Shown here: positions 1 through 8,463 of the stretch, piece after piece
Position numbering within the stretch: position 1 is the stretch's first letter
How the letters are laid out: each line of letters opens with the position of its first letter
Program-made: the position numbers and the translations under genes
NCBI RefSeq assembly: GCF_024218775.1
Contig: NZ_CP100404.1
Coordinates: 3,224,001-3,288,000, forward strand
From: Haloarcula marina
GTDB taxonomy: Archaea > Halobacteriota > Halobacteria > Halobacteriales > Haloarculaceae
Direction: 5' to 3'
Length of the DNA: 64,000 nt
The notes under the pieces: generated by a model
Seen by the model: only the letters and a program-made list of their open reading frames with translations
What the model was told of the DNA's origin: nothing
The model's database searches: none

Positions 1-202
1 GGCCCGAGTATTCGTGCCCGATGACCGTCGGGAGGTCCATCCGTTCGAACGCCGATTCGAACTCGTAGATACCGGCGTCGCTCCCGCAGAGTCCCGCGTA
101 GTCCACCTCGACGAGCGCCTCGTCGGCGGCGGGCGACGGTCGGGAACGGTCGACGAACTCCATAGCGCCGTGACTACGGCGCACTTTCGCTAGTCCACGC
201 AT
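1..202 (-). CDS. Zinc-dependent medium-chain dehydrogenase (partial, N-terminus only)
   Basis: The gene reads leftward out of the window, so only the first 67 codons are visible. The GroES-like start of a medium-chain zinc alcohol/sorbitol/threonine dehydrogenase is recognisable. GLCGSD carries the catalytic-zinc Cys at residue 39, and GHEYSG lies near the window edge. The start at 202 is preferred over the internal ATG at 163 because the extra residues MRGLAK form the usual first beta strand of the family. Family members oxidise polyols, sugars or threonine with NAD(P). The substrate cannot be fixed from this fragment, although the neighbouring pentose cluster makes a sugar or polyol plausible. 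Confidence 0.8.
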   Translation of the reverse strand, partial: MRGLAKVRRSHGAMEFVDRSRPSPAADEALVEVDYAGLCGSDAGIYEFESAFERMDLPTVIGHEYSG

Positions 203-302
203 ACGTCTCAGCAGTCGTTCGAGGACAATAATTCTATGGTTGTCGTCACGGCGTTTCGCGGCCTCCGCAAGCGTCAAATAGACACGCCGAGACACGGCCA
301 GT

Positions 303-1076
303 ATGGTTTCCTACGAGCACACGCCAGTGACCGTTGCGGATAAACGCGCAGTGGTCGTCGGCGGCACGAGCGGTATCGGACAGGCAATCGCCCTCGGGTT
401 CGCGGCAGAGGGGGCCGACGTTATCGCCACCAGTCGCCGAGAGAGCGCCGTCGAGGAGACGGCGGCGGCTATCGAGGCACACGGCGCGGACACCGCCCGC
501 GTCACCTGCGACGTGACCGAGATGGACACGCTCGAACGCGTCCGCGAGACGGCCGTCGAGGAGTTGGGCGGTATCGACGTGGTCGTCGCCTCGCAGGGCG
601 CTATCTCGCGGGAGACGGTCCGCGACATCAGCGACGAGGACTGGGACTTCGTCACCGACGTGGCGCTGGACGGGGTCCGCCGGGTCACGCAGGCGATGGT
701 CCCGGCGATGGACGACGGCGGCGCTATCGTCAACATCTCCTCGCTCGCCGCCAGACTCGCCATGGCGGACCTGCCTGCCTACGCGGCGGCGAAAGGCGGC
801 GTCGAAGCCTTCACGCGCGCGTCGGCGAAGGAACTCGCACCAGACGTTCGAGCGAACGCTATCGCGCCCGGGTTCGTCATCACGCCCCAGAACGCCGAGA
901 CGTACGCCGAAGGGACCGAGAAGCGAGCGAAAATCGACGACCGAGCGCCGCTGGGACGAGTCGCCGAGCGAGAGGAGATAGTCGGCGCCGCCGTCTATCT
1001 GGCGAGCGACGCCGCCTCCTACGTCACGGGCGAGGTGCTGACCGTCGACGGCGGCTTCTCGGACAGCGCACTCTGA
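303..1076 (+). CDS. Short-chain dehydrogenase/reductase (SDR family)
   Basis: This is a 257-residue classical SDR, an NAD(P)-dependent oxidoreductase of the cytoplasm. The Rossmann glycine motif GGTSGIG is at residues 20-26. The catalytic Ser is at 146/147, and Tyr160 with Lys164 forms the YxxxK motif. The usual NNAG is replaced by ASQG near residue 98. The C-terminus has the typical YVTGEVLTVDGG ending. It is divergent from the partial zinc dehydrogenase and convergent with the pentose ABC importer operon. The location suggests a sugar or sugar-acid dehydrogenase, but the sequence does not identify a substrate. It is not the extended type of SDR. Confidence 0.85.
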   Translation: MVSYEHTPVTVADKRAVVVGGTSGIGQAIALGFAAEGADVIATSRRESAVEETAAAIEAHGADTARVTCDVTEMDTLERVRETAVEELGGIDVVVASQGAISRETVRDISDEDWDFVTDVALDGVRRVTQAMVPAMDDGGAIVNISSLAARLAMADLPAYAAAKGGVEAFTRASAKELAPDVRANAIAPGFVITPQNAETYAEGTEKRAKIDDRAPLGRVAEREEIVGAAVYLASDAASYVTGEVLTVDGGFSDSAL

Positions 1077-1095
1077 GCGGAAAACGTGGGCTTCG

Positions 1096-2250
1096 TTAGA
1101 TGCGAAGCGCCTGTGGGTCGATTTCCAGTTGCCGGGCGTGGAGCGCCTCGCCGCTGGCCGTATCGAAGACGTGAATCGCCTCCTCCGGGATACGGACTCT
1201 CACGGACTCGTTCTCTTCCACCCCGCGCCGTCCCTCGGTGATGGCGACGAGGTCCTCCGTCCCCGTCGTCTCGCCCGGGAACTCCAGGTGGACGACGTTC
1301 TCGTTACCCATCGGTTCGACGACGGTGGCGGTCATCTCGAACTCGTGTGCCGGGTCGCCCCCGCCGTTCGTCCCGTCGAGTATCGACACGTCTTCCGGAC
1401 GGACGCCGAGGATGATGTCGTCGGCGTCGCCGATGTCGTCGTTGACGGCCGCGGAGAACGGATACTCGATTCGGTCGCTGACGAACGACGCGCCCTCTCG
1501 TCGCCCCGGGAGGAAGTTCATCGCGGGTTCGCCGATGAACTCGGCCACGAAGAGGTTGTTGGGTTCGTGGTACAGTTCCAGCGGTCGGCCGACCTGTTGG
1601 AGTTCGCCGTCGTTCATCACGGCGATGCGGTCGGACATCGTCATCGCTTCCGTCTGGTCGTGCGTGACGTACACCGTCGTCACGTCGAGTTGTGACTGCA
1701 GTTGCTGGAGTTCGGTCCGCATCTCCGCCCGCAGTTTCGCGTCCAAGTTGCTGAGCGGTTCGTCCATCAGGAACACGTCCGGGTCGCGGACGATAGCACG
1801 TCCCAGCGCGACCCGTTGCTGTTGCCCGCCCGAGAGTTCGCCAGGCTTGCGGTCAAGCAAGTCCTCGATGCCCATCATCGTCGCCGCCTCGGTGATGCGC
1901 TCGTCGATGGCGGCGTCCGAGAGGTCGGTGGACTCCTCGAGTCCGAACGACATGTTGCCGCGGGCGGTCAGGTGGGGGTACAGCGCGTAGGACTGGAACA
2001 CCATCGCGATGTCCCGGTCCTGCGTGCGAACGTCGTTCAACACCGTCTCGCCGAGTCTGATTTCGCCCTCGGTGATGGTCTCCAGCCCCGCGATCATCCG
2101 GAGCGTCGTCGACTTCCCACATCCGGACGGACCGACCAGCACGAGGAACTCGCCGTCGCGGATGTCTATCGAGACGTCGTCGACGGCGACGATTTCGTCC
2201 TCGCCGTCCGCGAACACCTTCGTCACGCCGTCGAGTAGCAAGCGGGCCAT
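1096..2250 (-). CDS. xacK: Sugar ABC transporter ATP-binding protein, XacK-like
   Basis: This 384-residue ATPase belongs to the MalK/UgpC/MsmX group and powers the sugar importer encoded upstream. Walker A GPSGCGKST is at residues 40-48, the signature is LSGGQQQ, Walker B is FLMDEP and the H-loop is THDQTEAMTM. A C-terminal TOBE/OB regulatory domain has the typical DVHVFD-like ending (IHVFDTASGEAL). It is the last gene of the operon. Its ATG shares one base with the stop of the preceding ATPase gene (TAATG), so translational coupling is likely. The two ATPases probably form a heterodimer. The symbol rests on resemblance to the Haloferax xac operon layout. Confidence 0.88.
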   Translation of the reverse strand: MARLLLDGVTKVFADGEDEIVAVDDVSIDIRDGEFLVLVGPSGCGKSTTLRMIAGLETITEGEIRLGETVLNDVRTQDRDIAMVFQSYALYPHLTARGNMSFGLEESTDLSDAAIDERITEAATMMGIEDLLDRKPGELSGGQQQRVALGRAIVRDPDVFLMDEPLSNLDAKLRAEMRTELQQLQSQLDVTTVYVTHDQTEAMTMSDRIAVMNDGELQQVGRPLELYHEPNNLFVAEFIGEPAMNFLPGRREGASFVSDRIEYPFSAAVNDDIGDADDIILGVRPEDVSILDGTNGGGDPAHEFEMTATVVEPMGNENVVHLEFPGETTGTEDLVAITEGRRGVEENESVRVRIPEEAIHVFDTASGEALHARQLEIDPQALRI

Positions 2251-3404
2251 TAGACGTTAGTCACCTCCGCGTCCGTCGCGGTGCGTCTGTTGTGCAGTGC
2301 CTCGCCGCTCTCCGCGTCGAAGACGTGAACGTCGCGCGGGTCGACGGAGGCGACGACCGTAGACCCCTGCTCGAAGATATCGGTGCCTCCGGTGAGCGCT
2401 TGCAGGAGGTCTTCCTCCGCCGTGTCGTCCGGGAAGTTCAAGTGGACGACGTTCTGGTCGCCGTGTGGCTCGACGACCGAGACGTGCATGAGGAACTCGT
2501 GGTCGCCGAGCGAGGATTCGTCGGGGTTGGTCACCGCCTCGATGTCGATGTCTTCGGGTCGGACCCCGAGCGTGACCGCGGACGTACCGCTGACGTCCTC
2601 CCTGATGTCCCCGTCAAGCGGGTATTCGAGGTGCGTCCCGACGAACGTCCCGTTCTCGTTGCGCCCGGTCACGAAGTTCATCATCGGTTCGCCGATGAAC
2701 CCCGCGACGAAGCGGTTCTCGGGCGCGTGATACAGGTCCAGCGGTCGGCCGACCTGTTGGAGTTCGCCGTCGTTCATCACGGCGATGCGGTCGGACATCG
2801 TCATCGCCTCCGTCTGGTTGTGCGTGACGTACACCGTCGTCACGTCGAACCGGTGCTGGAGTTGCTGGAGTTCGGTCCGCATCTCCGCCCGCAGTTTCGC
2901 GTCCAAGTTGCTGAGCGGTTCGTCCATCAGGAACACTTCGGGGTCGCGGACGATAGCCCGCCCCAGCGCCACCCGTTGCTGTTGCCCGCCGGAGAGTTCG
3001 TCGGGCTTGCGGTCCAGGAGTTCGGTGATGCCGAGCGTCTCGGCTATCTCCTCGACGCGTTCCTCGCGGCCTTCCTTCGTATAGCCGTCTTCCTCTTCGA
3101 GGCCGAACTTGATGTTCCCGCGGACGGTCATGTGCGGGTACAGCGCGTAGTCCTGGAACACCATCGCGATGTCGCGGTTCTGGGGTACGCGGTAGTTCAT
3201 GTGGTCGCCAGCGATGTAGATGTCGCCCGAGGTGACCGTCTCCAACCCCGCGAGACAGCGAAGCGTCGTGGACTTTCCACACCCCGACGGACCGACCAGC
3301 ACGAGGAACTCGCTGTCGGCGATGTCGAGCGACAGATTGTCCACTGCCGTCGTGTCGCCGAACTTCTTGGTCAGGTTCTCGATGTTTATCTCACCCATCG
3401 TCAC
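2250..3404 (-). CDS. xacJ: Sugar ABC transporter ATP-binding protein, XacJ-like
   Basis: This is the second MalK-type ATPase of the operon, 384 residues. Walker A is at residues 38-46, with signature LSGGQQQ and Walker B FLMDEPLSNLD. The H-loop reads THNQTEAMTM, so Asn follows the His where most homologues have Asp. A C-terminal TOBE domain ends in DVHVFDAESGEALHN. The start overlaps the stop of the upstream permease gene by 4 bp (ATGA). An in-frame ATG two codons downstream is an alternative. Long stretches of DNA match the neighbouring ATPase gene almost exactly. The likely role is pentose uptake together with XacG, XacH, XacI and XacK. Confidence 0.88.
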   Translation of the reverse strand: MTMGEINIENLTKKFGDTTAVDNLSLDIADSEFLVLVGPSGCGKSTTLRCLAGLETVTSGDIYIAGDHMNYRVPQNRDIAMVFQDYALYPHMTVRGNIKFGLEEEDGYTKEGREERVEEIAETLGITELLDRKPDELSGGQQQRVALGRAIVRDPEVFLMDEPLSNLDAKLRAEMRTELQQLQHRFDVTTVYVTHNQTEAMTMSDRIAVMNDGELQQVGRPLDLYHAPENRFVAGFIGEPMMNFVTGRNENGTFVGTHLEYPLDGDIREDVSGTSAVTLGVRPEDIDIEAVTNPDESSLGDHEFLMHVSVVEPHGDQNVVHLNFPDDTAEEDLLQALTGGTDIFEQGSTVVASVDPRDVHVFDAESGEALHNRRTATDAEVTNV

Positions 3405-4333
3405 CCACCTCCCGTCCGCAGACCCTTCGCAAATTGTTCCGCGAAGGCGACGTAGATGATGAGCGTCGGAATCGCCGCGAGGAACGCGGCGGACATCCGA
3501 ACCCCGAAGTCGATGCCGGACGTCGACGCACCGACGGCCGGGAGGATGAGCGTCACCACGGCCTCGGGCGTGTCAGCGCCAGTAATCAGCGTGAACGCGA
3601 AGAGGAACTCGTTGTAAATCTGGGTGAACTGGTAGATGAACACGACGCCGAACATCGGCTTGGAGATGGGGAGGACGATTCGGCGGTAAATCTTCGAGAT
3701 GGACGCCCCGTCTATCTTCGCCGCCTCCACGAGCGAACTCGGGAGGCTCTGATAGTACGAGCGGAACAGAATCGTACAGATTGGAATCCCGTAGGCGATG
3801 TGCGTGATGAGCAGCGGAACGAGATTCGAGTGGAAGTCCTGGACGATGGGCAGCGCTTCGAACGTCGGTTCGAGCATCGTCGCGAGCGGGAAGATGTTGT
3901 TCCAGAACCGCGCCAGCGGCACCAGCACCGCCTGATACGGCAGGAAGATACCGATGAGGAACAGTACCAGGAACGCCATCTGACCGCGCCAGCGAACCAT
4001 CGTGAGACCGTAGGCGGCCATGCTACCGAACAGCACGCTGCCGATGGTCGCCGGAATCGCCATGAACAGCGAGTTGAAGAACGCGTCGGAGAGGCGGTCG
4101 AACGCGAACTGGAGGTTGTCCCACGTGAATCCCTCGCTGGTCGGCGGCGCCAGCGGAATCGTGCGGGCGACGGCCTCGTTGGTCTTCAGGGCCGTCATGA
4201 TGCCCGTTTCGAGGGGCGCGAGGAAGAACGCGATGAAGATGATGACCAGCACGTACTGGCCGATGCGGGCGAGATTGAACTCTTCGACGAGCGATGCGAC
4301 GTCATAGTTGGTATCGGGTGTTGACTGTGACAT
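3401..4333 (-). CDS. xacI: Sugar ABC transporter permease, MalG type, XacI-like
   Basis: This 310-residue inner permease of a carbohydrate importer (CUT1, BPD_transp_1 family) has about six transmembrane helices. The cytoplasmic EAA loop reads EAAKIDGASISKIYRRI and docks on the ATPase. An N-terminal acidic tail precedes the first helix (VLVIIFIAFFLAPL), and the protein ends at a short basic tail. It lies in a tight operon, one base after the XacH-like gene, and its stop overlaps the next ATPase start. It pairs with XacH to form the channel. Confidence 0.88.
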   Translation of the reverse strand: MSQSTPDTNYDVASLVEEFNLARIGQYVLVIIFIAFFLAPLETGIMTALKTNEAVARTIPLAPPTSEGFTWDNLQFAFDRLSDAFFNSLFMAIPATIGSVLFGSMAAYGLTMVRWRGQMAFLVLFLIGIFLPYQAVLVPLARFWNNIFPLATMLEPTFEALPIVQDFHSNLVPLLITHIAYGIPICTILFRSYYQSLPSSLVEAAKIDGASISKIYRRIVLPISKPMFGVVFIYQFTQIYNEFLFAFTLITGADTPEAVVTLILPAVGASTSGIDFGVRMSAAFLAAIPTLIIYVAFAEQFAKGLRTGGG

Positions 4334-4334
4334 G

Positions 4335-5285
4335 TTAGAGACTCCCCTGTCTGTACTGGTAGTAGAGGTACGGTGCGATGACGCCCAGCGCGAGAACCAT
4401 GAGGTACGTCGCGATGCTCGCCGCGTAGGCCCACTTGCCGAACTTGAACGCCTGCCGAACCATCAGCGTCGCCAAAATGTCCGTCCCGTTGGGTGGCCGA
4501 TATCGGCCGGTCAACGCGTACAGGAAGGTGAACGCTTTCAGCGCGAACACCATCAGGACGACGGCCGCACTGACCGAGGATTCCTTCAGTTGCGGGATGA
4601 TGATGCGGAGGTACGTCTTGACCGTGCTCGCACCGTCGACGCGCGCGGCCTCGAACTGGTCGTCGGGGAGCGACCGCAAACCGGCGAGGTAGACGACCAT
4701 GGTGTAGCCGCTGAACTGCCAGATGAGTGCGAAGATGATGGACCCCAGCGCTATCGAGGGGTCCCCTATCCAGTCGACGGGTTGGAACCCGAACGTCGTC
4801 ACGATGATGTTCAGCAACCCGTTGTTGTTGTTGAACATCCAGAGCCACATCTGGGCTGTGACGACGAACGAGAGGCTCATCGGCAAGAGGTAGATGGTCT
4901 GGACCTTGTCGTCGTACCGAATCCCCTGGTCGAGGAGTATCGCGAGGAACATCCCGAGCAAGAGACACACCGTCGTGAACGTGACGAGGAGAACGAGGTT
5001 GTTCTGCGTGGCCTGTAAGAACGCGTCGTTCCCGAGTACCTGCGTGTACATCTCCAGGTCGAGGTTGGAGTAATCCGGTGGCGTCAGGCCCCGGGCATCG
5101 GTCAGCGAGATGGCGATGTTGAACCCCATCCCCCCGTAGACAGCGATGCCCATGATGAGGAACGGAATCCCCCAGTACGGCGAGGAACGAACGAAGTCGC
5201 TGTTGAGGAAGTACCGTAGCTTCGTCTCCCATTCGACTTCTTCCCCCGACGTTTGTGTGGCCTCTGCTGTTTCGTGCGTATCCAT
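4335..5285 (-). CDS. xacH: Sugar ABC transporter permease, MalF type, XacH-like
   Basis: This 316-residue permease has about six membrane segments after a soluble N-terminal stretch of some 45 residues (THETAEATQTSGEE). The EAA loop reads EAARVDGASTVKTYLRIIIP. It belongs to the CUT1 sugar importer family and pairs with the MalG-type partner encoded one base downstream. The gene follows the binding-protein gene after a 51-bp gap that contains an AT-rich stretch. That gap fits processing or a weak internal promoter that would let the binding protein be made in excess. Confidence 0.88.
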   Translation of the reverse strand: MDTHETAEATQTSGEEVEWETKLRYFLNSDFVRSSPYWGIPFLIMGIAVYGGMGFNIAISLTDARGLTPPDYSNLDLEMYTQVLGNDAFLQATQNNLVLLVTFTTVCLLLGMFLAILLDQGIRYDDKVQTIYLLPMSLSFVVTAQMWLWMFNNNNGLLNIIVTTFGFQPVDWIGDPSIALGSIIFALIWQFSGYTMVVYLAGLRSLPDDQFEAARVDGASTVKTYLRIIIPQLKESSVSAAVVLMVFALKAFTFLYALTGRYRPPNGTDILATLMVRQAFKFGKWAYAASIATYLMVLALGVIAPYLYYQYRQGSL

Positions 5286-5336
5286 AACTAAACTGGTTTC
5301 GTTCCTTGGTAATAAATAGTGTTGGTGTCGGTCCCG

Positions 5337-6719
5337 TTACTGGGAGACGGCGTCGAGCAGTGCGTCGGCCGCGGCCCCGGTGTCGTAGGGCCCCATCATG
5401 TTCTCGCTCATCGCCGTCTTGCAGGCGCCCATCTGCTCCGGCGGCACCGCGAGACCGTGTGCGATGGTCGGCGGGTACCGCTCGGAACTCGTGAGGTCCT
5501 CGTAGGTCATGCCGATGAAGTCGCCCAGTTCGTTCGGGTCGATGTCCGTCCGGAGCGGCACGGACCCTTTCAGGTTGTTGAAGGCGATCTGAGCCTCCTT
5601 GGTCCCGACGAACTTCTGCCACGCGATGGTCTCTTCCTCGCTGGGATTGTTCGCGGGCGCCACGATGGCGTCGATGTGGTACCCGTAGACCCCCTCGGTA
5701 CCGGGGAACGGAATCCAGTCCCAGTGCTCCTTGTAGTTGAAGGAGTCGTCCACCCGGAACTGGCCCGCGAGCCAGTTCCCCTGGTGCATACAGGCGACTT
5801 CGCCGTTGATCATCTTGCCACCGACGTCCGTGAAGCTCACCGACGAGGCGTCGTTGGTGATGTAGTTCTGCTGAATCTCCTTGACGAGTTCGAGCGAGTC
5901 GACGATGGCCTGTCGGTCACCGTTACCCTCGATGAAGTCCATGTACGCGTCGACGCCAGCCTGACTCTGCAACACCTGCGCCCACAGTTGGAGGACGGTC
6001 CACGGGGCGACCATCGCCTGCCCCATCGGCGTGATGTCCGTCTCCGTGTCGATGGCGTCGAGCGCGTCCATCAGCGCGTCCATCCCGTCGAGGCTCTGGG
6101 GGTCCACCCCGGCCTCCTCGAAGGCCGAGATGTTGAAGAACAGGTTGTTCATCCGGTGAGAGCCGAGCGGGACCGAGGACATCTTGCCGTTGAACGTACA
6201 CAGTTCGACGGCGCGGTCCTGCATCACGTCTTTGTACCCCTCCGCGTCCCAGACGTCCGCTTCGAGGTCCATCAGGTTCCCCCGGTACCGTTCGAGGTTG
6301 TTCCCCGGCCAGTTGGCGAACGAACTCATCGGGTTGTTGTTCACCATCCGGCGGAGAATCGTCGCGTTGAGGTTGACGTTCGCGCTCGCCCCGACAGCCT
6401 GGAACTCCGTCTCCATATCCGGGTACGCGCTCTCGAACTCGTCGATGAGTGCGTTTATCGCCGCTTCCCCGTCACCCCCGGCCCAGCCGTGCAGTACTTC
6501 TAGCGTCTCGCTCCACTGGCTGCCACTGGACCCGTCACTGCTGCCGTCGCTGCTGCCGTCGCTGCTGCCGTCGCTCCCGGAACTACTACCGTCGCTCCCC
6601 CCGTCGCCGCTGCCGCCATCACCGGAACAGCCAGCGATGCCGAGCGCTGCGCCAGCGCCCAGCGCCGCGAGGTATCTACGCCTGTCGAGTGTCGAATCAG
6701 GTTTGTCACGTTCAACCAT
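5337..6719 (-). CDS. xacG: Sugar-binding lipoprotein of ABC importer, XacG-like
   Basis: This 460-residue extracellular solute-binding protein (SBP family 1) captures sugar for the XacHIJK-like transporter. The N-terminus has a twin-arginine motif (DRRRYLAALGAGAAL) running into a lipobox (GIAGC), so it is a Tat-exported, lipid-anchored protein. A flexible Gly/Ser/Asp linker built from repeated GSSD units covers about residues 33-65. The rest is the two-lobed binding fold (FNGKMSSVPLG, YHIDAIVAP). It is first in its operon and has a strong TATA box about 30 bp upstream of the ATG. Pentose specificity is inferred from the xacD/E/F neighbours. Confidence 0.88.
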   Translation of the reverse strand: MVERDKPDSTLDRRRYLAALGAGAALGIAGCSGDGGSGDGGSDGSSSGSDGSSDGSSDGSSDGSSGSQWSETLEVLHGWAGGDGEAAINALIDEFESAYPDMETEFQAVGASANVNLNATILRRMVNNNPMSSFANWPGNNLERYRGNLMDLEADVWDAEGYKDVMQDRAVELCTFNGKMSSVPLGSHRMNNLFFNISAFEEAGVDPQSLDGMDALMDALDAIDTETDITPMGQAMVAPWTVLQLWAQVLQSQAGVDAYMDFIEGNGDRQAIVDSLELVKEIQQNYITNDASSVSFTDVGGKMINGEVACMHQGNWLAGQFRVDDSFNYKEHWDWIPFPGTEGVYGYHIDAIVAPANNPSEEETIAWQKFVGTKEAQIAFNNLKGSVPLRTDIDPNELGDFIGMTYEDLTSSERYPPTIAHGLAVPPEQMGACKTAMSENMMGPYDTGAAADALLDAVSQ

Positions 6720-6744
6720 ACGATATAGAGCGATTATCTACGGG

Positions 6745-6754
6745 AATATAAAAC
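6745..6754 (-). promoter_or_regulatory. TATA box of the xacG operon
   Basis: On the minus strand the sequence reads GTTTTATATT, centred about 30 bp upstream of the xacG ATG at 6719. That spacing puts transcription initiation at or within a few bases of the start codon, so the importer mRNA is probably leaderless. Confidence 0.6.
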
Positions 6755-6873
6755 TATCGCATTTGTGAGTAGATACCGTCTCGCACGCCGGGGTCGCCGC
6801 TATCGCCGCTGTCGGTTCCGGCGGCGGCCTCCACGGTAACTCGTTCGACCCGTCGTCCTGCCTTCGTGCGCGC

Positions 6874-8109
6874 TCACGCCTCGTCGAACATCTCCTGTCC
6901 GTCGGCCAGGTGGGCCTCGACGGCGTCGAAGTCGAGCGTCAGTCCCAGTCCGGGTCGTTCGGGAATCGCCAGACGGCCGTCCTCGATGAGGCCGTCCTCC
7001 TCGACTAAGTCCTCCCACCAGCCGAGTTCGTAGGAGTGGTACTCCAGCGCGAGGGCGTTCGGAATCGCCGCCCCCACGTGGGCCGACCCCAGCGTCCCTA
7101 TCGGCGAGGAGACGTTGTGCATCGCCACCGGACGGTAGAACATATCCGCGAGGGTGGCTATCTTGGCCGTCTCGCGCATCCCGCCGACCTTCGGCACGTC
7201 GGGCGCGATGATGTCGACGCCCTCCTCGGTTATCAGGCGACGCTGGCCGTGCGTCCGATAGACGTTCTCCCCGGCGGCGATAGGGGTCACGGTGGATTCG
7301 GTCACCTCGCGCTGGACGTCGTGGTTCTCCGGCGGGACGGGGTCTTCCAGCCACCAGACGTCGTACGGTTCGAGGGCCCGTGCGAGTCGTTTCGCACTCC
7401 CGCTGGCGAACGCCCAGTGGCAGTCGAACGCGGCGTCGGCCCGGTCACCGACTCGCTCGGTGACCCGTTCGACGATTTCCGCTTTGTGGTCGATTTCGGG
7501 TTTTCTGAGGTGGCGGTTCGCCCGGTCTTTCTCGTGGCCCGAGGGCACGTCGAGGTCGAACTTCAGGGCGTCGTAGCCGAGTTCGTCGACGACTCGCTCC
7601 GCCTCGTCGGCGCACGCTTCCGGGTCGGCCTCGTCTTCGGTGTGACAGTCACAGTACACCCGCACCTCGTCGCGGTACTTCCCGCCCAGCAGTTGGTACG
7701 CGGGGACGTCGAGCACCTTCCCGGCGGCGTCGTGAAGCGCGAGTTCGATGCCGGAGATGGCGGCGATGTCCTTGCCCGCGACCGACCCCTCGCCGGACAT
7801 CTTCTGGACCATGTGTTCGTACAACCGGTCGATGTCCAGCGGGTTTTCGCCGACGATGAACGGTTTGAGGCGCTCGATTATCTCGGGGAGCGCACCGCCC
7901 CAGTAGGCCTCACCGTTGCCGACGACGCCCGCGTCGGTGTACACGCGGACCAGCGTCCACGGGTAGTTTCCGTCGACGATGACCGTCTGCACGTCCGTGA
8001 TCTCGACGTCGCGCCGCTCGCCGCGGGACTCGGTCAGTCCCATCGTCCCGGACGAGAGGTCGCGCATAGTGTACTCTGCGTTAGGGTCGCGCAAGTTTGC
8101 GTAGTTCAT
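6874..8109 (-). CDS. xacD: Pentonate dehydratase (enolase superfamily), XacD-like
   Basis: This 411-residue member of the mandelate racemase/muconate lactonizing group closely resembles haloarchaeal D-xylonate/L-arabinonate dehydratase. It would convert the pentonate to 2-keto-3-deoxypentonate. An N-terminal capping domain is followed by a TIM barrel. The metal ligands lie in FDCHW, WLEDPVPPE and AGENVYR, and the base/acid His is in MHNVSSPIG. The start at 8109 is chosen because upstream in-frame residues are not conserved-looking and a TATA box lies 25-33 bp upstream. The gene forms a functional set with the xacE-like and xacF-like genes. Confidence 0.85.
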   Translation of the reverse strand: MNYANLRDPNAEYTMRDLSSGTMGLTESRGERRDVEITDVQTVIVDGNYPWTLVRVYTDAGVVGNGEAYWGGALPEIIERLKPFIVGENPLDIDRLYEHMVQKMSGEGSVAGKDIAAISGIELALHDAAGKVLDVPAYQLLGGKYRDEVRVYCDCHTEDEADPEACADEAERVVDELGYDALKFDLDVPSGHEKDRANRHLRKPEIDHKAEIVERVTERVGDRADAAFDCHWAFASGSAKRLARALEPYDVWWLEDPVPPENHDVQREVTESTVTPIAAGENVYRTHGQRRLITEEGVDIIAPDVPKVGGMRETAKIATLADMFYRPVAMHNVSSPIGTLGSAHVGAAIPNALALEYHSYELGWWEDLVEEDGLIEDGRLAIPERPGLGLTLDFDAVEAHLADGQEMFDEA

Positions 8110-8133
8110 GCGACACCGACTGATGAATATCCA

Positions 8134-8142
8134 TGATAAAAA
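8134..8142 (-). promoter_or_regulatory. TATA box of xacD
   Basis: The minus strand reads TTTTTATCA at 25-33 bp upstream of the xacD start codon, so a leaderless transcript is expected. Immediately downstream, at 8123-8134, is the imperfect palindrome ATGAATATCCAT, a possible regulator site. Confidence 0.5.
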
Positions 8143-8235
8143 CACTTCCGGGACACCGCTAGACCCGGCCAGCAGTCGGGTCGACAGGCCGTACTCACGG
8201 GCGTCACGGACACCGCGCGTTCCGCCGTCACCGAC

Positions 8236-8340
8236 TCAATCCGCGCCGTGAGGCGGGACGTAGCCACACTCGCGACACGCCCAGCCATCCGCGCGTTGCG
8301 CCAGTACCATCGCTCGACACTGCGGACATTGCCGTTCCAT
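8236..8340 (-). CDS. 34-residue zinc-ribbon microprotein
   Basis: This very short gene encodes MERQCPQCRAMVLAQ and continues to a second knuckle CREC at residues 22-25, ending PPHGAD. Two CxxC pairs (5/8 and 22/25) separated by 13 residues form a minimal treble-clef or zinc-ribbon site. An ideal TATA element (ATTATTAATC on the minus strand) lies 21-30 bp upstream of the ATG, which supports an independent leaderless transcript. It sits between the xacE-like and xacD-like genes. Haloarchaea encode many such one-domain zinc proteins, some linked to metabolism or biofilm formation. The role here is unknown. Confidence 0.65.
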   Translation of the reverse strand: MERQCPQCRAMVLAQRADGWACRECGYVPPHGAD

Positions 8341-8360
8341 GCGCCACCGAACGGTTCGAC

Positions 8361-8370
8361 GATTAATAAT
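8361..8370 (-). promoter_or_regulatory. TATA box of the zinc-ribbon microprotein gene
   Basis: The minus strand reads ATTATTAATC, 21-30 bp upstream of the ATG at 8340. The flanking DNA is GC-rich, so this AT element stands out. It also lies downstream of the xacE-like stop and before xacD, which separates the three genes into at least two transcripts. Confidence 0.5.
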
Positions 8371-8463
8371 ACTTGTTCTAGTCAAACGTCGAAATCCGAC
8401 GGGAGCGCGGGCCGAGTTGCCAAACGAGGGAACCGGCGACCGGACGTATCGACACCGGACGGG

